From: SIG636 sp045604285
Lineage (GTDB): Bacteria > Bacillota > Clostridia > Oscillospirales > CAG-382
DNA: 11,311 nt
Direction of reading: 5' to 3'
Assembly: GCA_045604285.1 (NCBI GenBank)
Contig: JAZUNS010000113.1
Location: 1 to 11,311, forward strand
In this document: positions 1 through 5,521 of the stretch, one piece after another
How positions within the stretch are numbered: position 1 is the stretch's first letter
How the letters are laid out: each line of letters starts with the position of its first letter
Translations under genes and position numbers: made by a program
Notes under the pieces: generated by a model
Told to the model about the DNA's origin: nothing
The model's input: only the letters and a program-made list of their open reading frames with translations
Database searches by the model: none

Positions 1-2
1 AG

Positions 3-557
3 CGTGATGCAGGCATGATAACCGAGTTCGTTAATAAAAAAGTCGAATATACTCTGACGGAAGAGGAAGAGCTTGCCGTTCGCGAAGTTTTTTGGGATAC
101 ATATATCAAAGGAGACGATACGTTTAACATGGGGATAGAACGAGTAGAAGTCGGTTCTTATTACGGCGAGCATAACGGTTGGAAAGTTATAGCTATGAGG
201 GATGTGCTTTGGGGGTATCCTGATGAATCAGGTTGGCATTATACGCATACGTTAAACGGTTATACGTTTTGTTATGACTATAGCGAACTGTACGCTGTAA
301 AAGGCGATGAGATTTACGAGCTGTGGGAGGCATACGAAAAAGGTCTTCTTACGGATGAGAATATTCGTGACATAGCAATACAATACTGCACCGTTCCCGC
401 AGACCTTTGGGACGATGAAGGGAACTGGTGGGATCCGGATGAATACGGCGGCGAGCCCTTGGTGTACAACATCTTTGGCGACGCAAACAACGACCGCAAG
501 GTAGACAGCCTTGATGCAGCGTGGATACTTAAGTACGACGCAGGCTTGGTGGAATAA
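3..557 (+). CDS. Dockerin-repeat protein, 5' partial
   Basis: The reading frame is open to the window edge. The first ATG (base 15) has no ribosome binding site and is not followed by a signal peptide, so the true start is probably upstream. The body, about 145 residues, is acidic and rich in Tyr/Trp; I do not recognise the family. It includes the segment DEIYELWEAYEKGLLTDENI, a style I associate with secreted Clostridia proteins. The C-terminus is one type I dockerin-like F-hand (GDANNDRKVDSLDAAWIL, then KYDAGLVE) with Asp/Asn/Asp at calcium positions 1, 3 and 5 and Asp at 12; Gly at position 6 is Arg. The codons just before base 15 read RDAG, resembling the end of another dockerin repeat. 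A normal dockerin needs two F-hands, and only one is certain in this frame. The missing pair lies immediately downstream in another frame. Likely secreted or surface-attached; function unknown. Confidence 0.65.
   Translation, partial: RDAGMITEFVNKKVEYTLTEEEELAVREVFWDTYIKGDDTFNMGIERVEVGSYYGEHNGWKVIAMRDVLWGYPDESGWHYTHTLNGYTFCYDYSELYAVKGDEIYELWEAYEKGLLTDENIRDIAIQYCTVPADLWDDEGNWWDPDEYGGEPLVYNIFGDANNDRKVDSLDAAWILKYDAGLVE
498..555 (+). repeat. Dockerin-coding direct repeat, copy 1 (copy 2 at 1579-1636)
   Basis: These 58 bases match 1579-1636 at 54 positions by my count. Both encode the KVDSLDAA-x-IL-KYDAGLVE end of a dockerin and run up to the stop codon. A third, less similar copy lies at 1453-1497. 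Such identity at the DNA level between two different genes suggests recent duplication or gene conversion and offers a substrate for recombination. Confidence 0.8.
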
Positions 558-558
558 G

Positions 559-756
559 CGGCGTCCCGGTGACGTGAACGGCGACGGTGCAACTACGTCT
601 CTTGATGCCTCATGGATAAACCAATATGCGGCAGAGATGCTTACCTTAACGCCGGAGCAGTTAAAGCTTGCCGACGTTAATATGGACTGCGTAGTAAACA
701 GCCTTGACGCGGCACAAATTTTGCAATATAATTCGCTGATAGACCAAGATTGGTAG
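559..756 (+). pseudogene. Out-of-frame dockerin pair (remnant)
   Basis: This stretch is in a different frame from the preceding gene and encodes a recognisable dockerin pair. The first F-hand is GDVNGDGATTSLDASWINQY and the second ADVNMDCVVNSLDAAQILQY, joined by a linker of about 12 residues; the frame ends at TAG 754-756. There is no ribosome binding site, no signal peptide and no plausible own start; the only upstream ATG in frame (base 511) lies inside the dockerin of the previous gene. The previous gene stops at 555-557, about 10 bases before homology begins here, so a one-base frameshift near 540-560 would fuse the two and give three F-hands. Alternatively this is the tail of another dockerin gene left by recombination between repeats. 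It is probably untranslated now, but it seems to contain the promoter of the next gene. Confidence 0.6.
704..732 (+). promoter_or_regulatory. Sigma-A-type promoter inside the dockerin remnant
   Basis: TTGACG (704-709), a 17-base spacer, then TATAAT (727-732). Transcription would start near 739 and give a leader of about 48 bases before the start at 787. The motif is made from the codons of the second remnant F-hand (SLDAAQILQYN). Confidence 0.5.
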
Positions 757-786
757 GCTCTATTGATTATGAAAGGAGTGGGTGTT

Positions 787-1638
787 ATGAAAAACTTAAT
801 TAAAACAACCGTGGCGATATTGTTGCTTTTGTTAATAAGCATTAATATCTTTGTCGTATCTGCCACGGAAGCCGTAGCCGATGAAGAAACGGAGGCTTGG
901 CGCAAAAAGATAGACGATGGACTTTGGGAAATTATGTCCGGGATGGCTGACGACGAGCTTGTAGACGTTTTAATAACCATAACAAGCGTTAAGAGGGCAG
1001 ACGTTGTCGATGCTTGCGCCGCCGAGCTCGGAGACGGCTATTATTCCTATTACTATCATTATGAAGACGAATATATACCTAAGTTGATTGAGGATACCGA
1101 GAAAAAATTAGGGCTTGCTCCCGGTACTCTGGACAAATTCAGCCCTGAAATATGGGAAGTACATGAAGAAACCGGCTATTCAATCGCCTATACAAAAAAG
1201 CGAATGGAAATGCAATCGGCAGTTAACAAGGCGTTTATAGAAAAACACGTCCCCGCAGAAAGACACGAGTTTTTGACCTTGCGCTCGGTTGGATTTATAG
1301 GGGTAGATGCAACGGTTTCCGAAATTATATACTACGCCAAGCTTGACGAAGTGTTTGACGTGACGCTTTGGGAGGAGGGTGAAGAAGATAACGGTGATCC
1401 GGTAATAGGAAGCGGTGGCAGTATCGCAAACGGAGACGTAAACGGAGACGGTAAAGTAGATAGCCTTGACGCAGCGTGGATACTTAAGTATGACGCAGAG
1501 ATTATCACTGAGTTTAGCAATGATAATTATCAGCCGATTACCGAATTTGACATTTTGGGGAATGTGAACGAGGACTTCAAGGTAGACAGCCTTGACGCTG
1601 CGTGTATACTTAAGTACGACGCAGGCTTGGTTGAATGA
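787..1638 (+). CDS. Secreted protein with I9-inhibitor-like body and C-terminal dockerin pair
   Basis: 283 residues from ATG 787, chosen because AAAGGAG (770-776) sits 10 bases before it and a signal peptide follows (Lys-rich start, Leu/Ile core, likely cleavage after VVSA, about residue 26). The in-frame ATG at 763 lacks a ribosome site. The mature body has a segment (VDVLITI), then ...KRMEMQSAVNKAFIEKHV..., and GVDATVSEIIYYAKLDEVFD. This recalls the peptidase inhibitor I9/subtilisin-propeptide fold, where a line of this kind precedes the last strand; I saw this by eye only. A Gly/Ser-rich linker leads to two F-hands. The first is canonical (GDVNGDGKVDSLDAAWIL). The second is degenerate (GNVNEDFKVDSLDAACIL), with Asn for the first Asp and Phe for Gly. 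No catalytic domain is visible. Likely secreted and displayed through cohesin binding, perhaps as a protease inhibitor. The dockerin call is firm; the I9 call is tentative. Confidence 0.75.
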   Translation: MKNLIKTTVAILLLLLISINIFVVSATEAVADEETEAWRKKIDDGLWEIMSGMADDELVDVLITITSVKRADVVDACAAELGDGYYSYYYHYEDEYIPKLIEDTEKKLGLAPGTLDKFSPEIWEVHEETGYSIAYTKKRMEMQSAVNKAFIEKHVPAERHEFLTLRSVGFIGVDATVSEIIYYAKLDEVFDVTLWEEGEEDNGDPVIGSGGSIANGDVNGDGKVDSLDAAWILKYDAEIITEFSNDNYQPITEFDILGNVNEDFKVDSLDAACILKYDAGLVE

Positions 1639-1682
1639 CAAGCTCGGAGATCACCCTGCATAATTTATTCTTGCAAACAACG

Positions 1683-1719
1683 AAAAGCATATCGGCATTC
1701 TCTGCCGATATGCTTTTTT
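1683..1719. terminator. Bidirectional intrinsic terminator
   Basis: AAAAGCATATCGGCA (1683-1697), a 5-base loop, and TGCCGATATGCTTTT (1703-1717) form a 15-pair stem ending in TTTTTT on the plus strand; the minus strand also exits in TTTT. It lies between the convergent dockerin gene and spoVFB and can serve both. Confidence 0.9.
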
Positions 1720-1722
1720 GCA

Positions 1723-2286
1723 TCACAAAACTATAAGCGGATGCAACTGCCTTCCGCAAAGTGCTGCCTCCAGCGCAGACGGAAGCTTGTTCCAATCGCA
1801 CACCAGTGAGGTTGGCTTGGCTTTTGGGTCGTCTTGCATCAGCGGCACAAAATAAACGTTTTTCTTTTCAAGCATCGCTGCTATGTTTTTAAGGTTCCCG
1901 CTTAGGGCGTCGTTGGAGGCAAAGGCAATAAGCACGGGCTTTTTGTTGCGTAAATGAGCCTTCATAGCCATGGTTACCACACCGTCGGTTATCCCCAACG
2001 CCGCCTTGGCAAGTGTGTTACCGGTGCAGGGTGCTACAATAAGGCACTCAATATCGCCCCCGGTAATTTGGCGTTCTGCTTCGGTAAGAGTGTATACCCC
2101 TTTTCTTGCGCAAATCGTCTCGGCTTCGTTAATCAAATCGCAGGCTTTGCCAAAGCGGGTATCCGTATGCTGCACCTTCTCGGAAAAAATCGGCAGAACC
2201 TCATAGCCCGAAAGCACCAGGTCGTTAAGCTGCTCAAGGGACTTTTTGTGGGTGCAAAACGAGCCGCAAAAAGCGTAAGCGATCAT
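1723..2286 (-). CDS. spoVFB: Dipicolinate synthase subunit B (flavoprotein)
   Basis: 187 residues. Together with subunit A it makes dipicolinic acid from a lysine-pathway intermediate in the mother cell during sporulation; calcium dipicolinate then fills the spore core. The protein is of the flavoprotein (DFP/PF02441) type. It opens with a beta-strand and loop (IAYAFCGSFCTHKK) and carries the APCTGNTLAKAALGITDGV segment (residues 85-102), the region that binds FMN in this fold. Its length is close to the family norm. Its ATG overlaps the last 4 bases of spoVFA (2283-2286, ATGA), so the two are translationally coupled. In Bacillus subtilis the pair is followed by asd-dapG-dapA; here it is followed by a terminator and a convergent gene, so precursor supply must be encoded elsewhere. 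Confidence 0.93.
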   Translation of the reverse strand: MIAYAFCGSFCTHKKSLEQLNDLVLSGYEVLPIFSEKVQHTDTRFGKACDLINEAETICARKGVYTLTEAERQITGGDIECLIVAPCTGNTLAKAALGITDGVVTMAMKAHLRNKKPVLIAFASNDALSGNLKNIAAMLEKKNVYFVPLMQDDPKAKPTSLVCDWNKLPSALEAALCGRQLHPLIVL

Positions 2287-3140
2287 ATCATGCCCTCCTC
2301 CTTAAAAATATTGTCAATGGATTTTTTAATATATTCTCCGGCGGTAATGGGTGCCACCTTTCCCGGCAAAGACAACGCCCAAATCAAATTTTTTCCCAGC
2401 GCTCTTGCCGCCTCGGCATCCACACCGCCGGGATGGGTCGCCAGGTCTATAACGGGTACTCGGTCACCGATTTTTTTAAGAAGCTTATTGTCAAGTATAA
2501 CCTTTGGTACGGTATTGAATATCAAGCCAAACTCTCCGATAGCATCCTCAAGGGCTTCGTAGCTTATTACGTTAAAGCCCATAATTTCGCACACGGCAAC
2601 CTCGGTAGGGTTGCGGGTGGCAATCCAAAGCTCTGCACCAAAGCCTCTAAGTAAAAGTCCAAGGGCTTTACCTACACGCCCAAAGCCCATAACAAGGGTT
2701 TTTGTGCCGTGTATTGTGGTGGAAAGCTCGTTCATGGCGATGGCAACGGCACCCTCGGCAGTGGGCAGCGTGTTGTAAAGCATAAGCTCTTCGCAGGCGT
2801 AATAGTCACGCACCTTGTGGGTGGGGAAGTTTTCGGCTTTAATCATCCCGCCCAATATAAGGGCGTCCTTCTCCGCAAGCCGCTCAATATCCTCAAGCCT
2901 CGGCACATCCTCTGCTCCCGGTGCATTAAGCCTTTGTCCGTCACGGCTGACGGGCAGCGGAAGTATAACCGCCCCGGCGTTTTTTAAAGCACCCTTAAGG
3001 TCGGTGCATTTGGTGGCGTTACCGGTATCTATCCCCTCAAGGGCGTATACGGCGCATTCCAGCCCATCCCGTGCGTACGCGGCGGCTATAACGCCCTGGC
3101 GGCGGTCTCCGCCTATAACGGCAATTTTATTTGTTAACAT
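2283..3140 (-). CDS. spoVFA: Dipicolinate synthase subunit A
   Basis: 285 residues. This is the NAD(P)H-dependent partner in dipicolinate synthesis. An N-terminal segment (KIAVIGGDRRQ, residues 5-15) is typical of the SpoVFA family. The central Rossmann nucleotide site is LVMGFGRVGKALG (GFGRVG at 152-157). Downstream lie the FNTVP segment and the conserved DLATHPGGVD and ALSLPGKVAPITAGEYI near the C-terminus. ATG 3140 is preceded on the minus strand by GGAGGG. spoVFB overlaps its end by 4 bases. A possible sigma-K promoter lies just upstream, matching the known late mother-cell expression of the B. subtilis operon. Nothing is missing or broken. Confidence 0.95.
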   Translation of the reverse strand: MLTNKIAVIGGDRRQGVIAAAYARDGLECAVYALEGIDTGNATKCTDLKGALKNAGAVILPLPVSRDGQRLNAPGAEDVPRLEDIERLAEKDALILGGMIKAENFPTHKVRDYYACEELMLYNTLPTAEGAVAIAMNELSTTIHGTKTLVMGFGRVGKALGLLLRGFGAELWIATRNPTEVAVCEIMGFNVISYEALEDAIGEFGLIFNTVPKVILDNKLLKKIGDRVPVIDLATHPGGVDAEAARALGKNLIWALSLPGKVAPITAGEYIKKSIDNIFKEEGMI

Positions 3141-3165
3141 AATTCCCTCCGATAACGAATTATGT

Positions 3166-3196
3166 TACATGATATGCCGGGGGAAACAAGGCTGTG
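3166..3196 (-). promoter_or_regulatory. Candidate sigma-K promoter for spoVFAB
   Basis: Reading the minus strand: CACA (3196-3193), a 16-base gap, then GGCATATCATGTA (3178-3166). This fits the sigma-K pattern (AC in the -35, CATAnnnTA in the -10) with one mismatch (TG for the final TA). It lies about 25 bases before the spoVFA start codon. Short motifs like this occur by chance, but position and gene fit. Confidence 0.45.
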
Positions 3197-3216
3197 AATA
3201 AATGCAAAAACAGGTC

Positions 3217-3245
3217 TTGACAAATTCACGGGTTGATGATATAAT
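3217..3245 (+). promoter_or_regulatory. Perfect-consensus sigma-A promoter for the tRNA
   Basis: TTGACA (3217-3222), exactly 17 bases, TATAAT (3240-3245). Both hexamers match the consensus fully. The first downstream gene on this strand is tRNA-Thr at 3365, so the start near 3252 leaves a leader of about 113 bases. It is divergent from spoVFA and only about 20 bases from that gene's presumed -35. Confidence 0.85.
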
Positions 3246-3364
3246 CAACTCTTGTAGTTCCCGTATTGATTTTTTGCGGATAAACAAGGGTAATCAATTG
3301 GGCAACTTTAAAAAAATCAAGTGTGCGGCTTTAAAAAAACGGCTTAAACACTTGCTTTTTAAAT
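3246..3364 (+). other. Structured leader upstream of tRNA-Thr
   Basis: No credible gene: an open frame across it runs into the tRNA and has no ribosome site. Two structures can be drawn. ATTGATT (3265-3271) can pair with AATCAAT (3292-3298). CAAGTGT (3318-3324) can pair with ACACTTG (3348-3354), followed by C and TTTTT (3356-3360), which looks like a weak intrinsic terminator ending 4 bases before the tRNA. The first pair of words recurs in the anticodon arm of the tRNA. It may be only a 5' precursor trimmed by RNase P. It does not show the T-box consensus. Confidence 0.4.
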
Positions 3365-3439
3365 GCTGGTGTGGCGCAGGGGTAGCGCAATTGATTCGTA
3401 ATCAATAGGCCGAGGGTTCAAATCCCTCCACCAGCTCCA
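3365..3439 (+). tRNA. tRNA-Thr (anticodon CGU)
   Basis: Cloverleaf drawn by hand: acceptor GCTGGTG (3365-3371) with CACCAGC (3429-3435); D stem GCGC/GCGC with a 7-base loop; anticodon stem ATTGA (3390-3394) with TCAAT (3402-3406) around the loop TTCGTAA, anticodon CGT at 3397-3399 (reads ACG); T arm GAGGG TTCAAAT CCCTC (3412-3428); discriminator T at 3436; encoded CCA at 3437-3439. It has its own promoter and terminator. There is no intron or second tRNA. Confidence 0.95.
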
Positions 3440-3440
3440 G

Positions 3441-3473
3441 AAAACGACAGATTCAAAAGAATCTGTCGTTTTT
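3441..3473 (+). terminator. Intrinsic terminator of the tRNA-Thr unit
   Basis: AAAACGACAGATTC (3441-3454), loop AAAA, GAATCTGTCGTTTT (3459-3472) with a T-run to 3473. It begins 2 bases after the encoded CCA. Confidence 0.93.
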
Positions 3474-3477
3474 AACT

Positions 3478-3634
3478 AAATCCACCCTTGCGGGTGGGTG
3501 AAATATTTCTTCGCAATGCGAGATACGCCTGTGGCGTGGGGTGGATGGATTTGATTTCACTTGATGCGTAAGCATAAAATTTCACAATTTACGAAGCAAA
3601 TTATTTCACCGTGAGCCGGGGCGAACGATTTCAC
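3478..3634. repeat. Hairpin-string element with ATTTCAC spacer words
   Basis: No gene fits here. The stretch is a chain of small hairpins: CCACCC/GGGTGG (3482-3497), TCGCA/TGCGA (3511-3521), ACGCC/GGCGT (3525-3537), ATGC/GCAT (3564-3575), AATTT/AAATT (3586-3602). The word ATTTCAC recurs at 3554, 3579, 3603 and 3628, spaced 25, 24 and 25 bases, and its complement GTGAAAT occurs at 3498. AAATCCACCC at the left end is roughly inverted as GGTGGATGGATTT at 3540-3552. This resembles interspersed palindromic elements of Clostridia genomes. It is not a CRISPR: the units between the words differ in structure and the word is only 7 bases. Copy number in the genome cannot be seen here. Confidence 0.6.
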
Positions 3635-3664
3635 TAAAAAACTTCAAGCTCATACCCAAAACCA

Positions 3665-3702
3665 AACAAAAAAGCTCCAACGGATTCTTTCCGTTGGAGC
3701 TT
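3665..3702 (-). terminator. Intrinsic terminator of the phage-type cassette
   Basis: On the minus strand AAGCTCCAACGGA (3702-3690), a 5-base loop, TCCGTTGGAGCTT (3684-3672), then TTTTTTGTTTGG. It ends transcription about 20 bases after the amidase stop. Confidence 0.93.
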
Positions 3703-3722
3703 CGCTTACCCTGCGCTGAGGT

Positions 3723-4481
3723 TTACATACCTGCATCGGCTTTTAAAATTTGTGCGGCATCCAGGCTGTTCACTTTACCGTCGCCGTTTATATCGGCGGC
3801 GATTTTTTCTTCTTCCGATAGGCTTGTAAGCCCTGCATCGTATCGCAAAATCGTTGCAGCATCCAGGCTGTTTACCTTGCCGTCGCCGTTTGCGTCCCCG
3901 GGCATAAGCTTTCTTTCAAGCCCCAAGGCGTCTGCTATAGCCTTTGCATCTGCGGCGGCTATTTCCGGCAGATTGCCGATTATCCATTCGGCGCCCTCCA
4001 CGGTATCGTGAAACTCGTGCTCGATAAGAATGGGCGCCATGCCGTAGCTTGCAGGCACCCTAAGCTCACCGAAATTCCATTTCGTTCTGCTCCAGGCGTA
4101 CACGGCAGGCTGGGTGGCTCTGTTGCTTTTTATGGGGCATATTTCATTAAGCTTTTTTACAACCGAAACCGCCATCCTAAGGGACAGGGGATAATCCGGA
4201 TGGTAAAATACGCAAGCCCCTTTGCCGCCGCCTGCGTTGCTGTGCAGCGCCACGTAAACGTCGCACCCCTTCAGTTTTGCTTCCTCCGGTCTGCCCGTGT
4301 AGCTTCTGTCAGGGTCGTAAACGCTTGTCATTATAACCTGCGCCCCCTTGTAGTTTTCCAGCTCTTTTGCAAGCAAGGGTGCAAGTTTGTCCATCTGCTC
4401 TTTTTCGGTATATCCTTTTACGGCGTATTTTTTGTAGTGATTGGCGGGAGATATATAAATGGTAAAACTATTGTTTTTCAA
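3723..4481 (-). CDS. N-acetylmuramoyl-L-alanine amidase (endolysin-like) with C-terminal dockerin pair
   Basis: 252 residues from a TTG start, chosen because GGAGGAC lies 6 bases before it. Residues 1-185 are an Amidase_3-type zinc hydrolase that cuts the bond between muramic acid and the stem peptide. Candidate zinc ligands are H15, E26 (in GYTEKEQM) and H80 (in VALHSNAGGG). A conserved acidic site is ILIEHEFHD (E154). There is no signal peptide, as expected for an endolysin released through a holin. The holin gene overlaps this one by 14 bases. Residues about 194-252 form two canonical F-hands (GDANGDGKVNSLDAATIL and ADINGDGKVNSLDAAQIL), i.e. a type I dockerin in the place of a wall-binding domain. 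The two F-hand coding segments are near repeats of each other. A dockerin on a holin-linked, signal-less amidase is unusual; it may anchor the enzyme to cohesin proteins outside the cell. Catalytic class confident; biological role uncertain. Confidence 0.88.
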   Translation of the reverse strand: MKNNSFTIYISPANHYKKYAVKGYTEKEQMDKLAPLLAKELENYKGAQVIMTSVYDPDRSYTGRPEEAKLKGCDVYVALHSNAGGGKGACVFYHPDYPLSLRMAVSVVKKLNEICPIKSNRATQPAVYAWSRTKWNFGELRVPASYGMAPILIEHEFHDTVEGAEWIIGNLPEIAAADAKAIADALGLERKLMPGDANGDGKVNSLDAATILRYDAGLTSLSEEEKIAADINGDGKVNSLDAAQILKADAGM

Positions 4482-4929
4482 TTTTGTCCTCCTTTTCTCC
4501 CTTGGTCTCTACGTTGGATTTAAGTTTTTTTGCAACAGCAAGCAAAAAAGCGGGCAGCGGCACACCTATTGCGGTCAGATTTTCAAGTATGCTGATGCAC
4601 TCGTTGATAATAAGCCAAAAGGTTACAAGTAAAACAAAAATACACTTAAACTTAACATCTTCACCCAACGATCCCGAAACGTAGTATATGGTGTAATCAA
4701 CTCCTGCGGCGGCAATTACAGCACCCATATAGCAAAGCTTTTTAATTATCCCCTTTACCCCTGTACGAGAGCTTATGGTGCCCGTATGTTTGCTTTTAAC
4801 AAGCCCGGTGCAGTAGTCTGCAGCCATTAGCAGGCAAAGCACGACAAACGGCACCGCAAGTTTGTTTAACACGCCTGCCAATATCGCCAATGTATAGGCA
4901 AAAAAAGCTTTGTAACTTTCAAACTTCAC
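4468..4929 (-). CDS. Phage-type holin (Holin_4_1 / TcdE-like)
   Basis: 153 residues from a GTG start behind AGGGGGGAAC. Three hydrophobic stretches are visible (about 9-40, 62-84, 94-112), followed by a charged, Lys/Glu-rich tail. The segment ADYCTGLVKSKHTGTISSR, then GVKGIIKKL, matches the pattern of the phage lysis/toxin-secretion holin family that includes Clostridioides TcdE. Such holins make membrane lesions that let an endolysin reach the wall; in toxin loci they help export proteins lacking signal peptides. The stop overlaps the start of the amidase gene, a classic holin-endolysin arrangement. Confidence 0.87.
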   Translation of the reverse strand: MKFESYKAFFAYTLAILAGVLNKLAVPFVVLCLLMAADYCTGLVKSKHTGTISSRTGVKGIIKKLCYMGAVIAAAGVDYTIYYVSGSLGEDVKFKCIFVLLVTFWLIINECISILENLTAIGVPLPAFLLAVAKKLKSNVETKGEKEDKIEKQ

Positions 4930-4941
4930 AACCGTTCCCCC

Positions 4942-5520
4942 CTAAATACTGATAGGATCCAAAAAACGGCGGTGCAACAAGTCAAAAAGCCCGTCTACGT
5001 TATCTGCCGTCCTTTTACAAGGAACATATTTATGAAGCAATGCGCCGTCGCCTCCGTAGATGTTTAATCCGTATATCATTCCTTTTATTAAGTGTGCAGC
5101 AATACCGTCGGCATTTTCTGCACCTATATAAAGGCTGTTGTTAAGCTTAAACTCTTGGCTTGAAAAGGGCGCACACCTTAAGGTGCCGTTTATATACAGT
5201 CCGCTGTCGCCGTATATATAGGTCCTGCTTACTATGCCGATGGCTACGTTGCCCTCAAAAACCTCGGTGCCGTGGGTGCATTTAACTCGGTTGCTTCCAA
5301 GCAAAAGCCCAAAGCCCTTGCCGTCGGCGTCTACTGCGCCGAAAATATTGCCGGTTGTCGCCGCATTCATTCTTACCGTACATTCTATGCAGTCGGAAGA
5401 AGAAACGCCATAGCCCGTGTCAAAATATACGGTGCCGTCACAGCTTACGCTGCCAAGGCTTACAAACCCCTTTGGTAAATGCTCTATATCGTTAAGCATG
5501 GTTCTGCGATATCTGCTCAT
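4942..5520 (-). CDS. LamG/concanavalin-like phage tail-type protein
   Basis: 192 residues, starting one base after the upstream stop (TGA-G-ATG), with AAGGAAG about 12 bases before. The opening (RRTMLNDIEHLPKGFVSLGS, then a Tyr-Phe-Asp-Thr-Gly motif) follows a pattern common in Clostridia phage structural proteins, where a line like this begins a concanavalin A/LamG-like beta sandwich. The end of the sandwich (IKGMIYGLNIYGGDGALLHKY, split over residues about 146-167) and the closing PCKR...GLFDLLHRRFLDPI also fit that family. It probably binds a carbohydrate or forms part of a tail tip. No signal peptide or membrane segment. An internal Met (residue 8) is a possible alternative start. Confidence 0.65.
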   Translation of the reverse strand: MSRYRRTMLNDIEHLPKGFVSLGSVSCDGTVYFDTGYGVSSSDCIECTVRMNAATTGNIFGAVDADGKGFGLLLGSNRVKCTHGTEVFEGNVAIGIVSRTYIYGDSGLYINGTLRCAPFSSQEFKLNNSLYIGAENADGIAAHLIKGMIYGLNIYGGDGALLHKYVPCKRTADNVDGLFDLLHRRFLDPISI

Positions 5521-5521
5521 C

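Noticed and set aside
540..570. Programmed frameshift or stop readthrough joining the two dockerin parts
   Set aside because: No slippery heptamer or following strong structure is evident; simple frameshift or recombination is enough.
252..980. Long minus-strand open frame across the dockerin genes
   Set aside because: No ribosome site; it lies opposite recognisable dockerin coding sequence and its composition (Ser/Ile/Thr runs) is that of an antisense shadow.
1954..2562. Plus-strand open frame opposite spoVFA/spoVFB
   Set aside because: Both spoVF genes are clear on the other strand; this one has no domain or ribosome site.
3246..3364. T-box riboswitch
   Set aside because: No AGGGUGGNACCGCG-type T-box sequence and no synthetase or amino acid gene downstream.
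3202..3408. Small plus-strand open frame upstream of the tRNA
   Set aside because: It starts before the promoter and runs into the tRNA, with no ribosome site.
3478..3634. CRISPR-like array
   Set aside because: The repeated word is only 7 bases and the segments between are themselves palindromic; there is no conserved long repeat.
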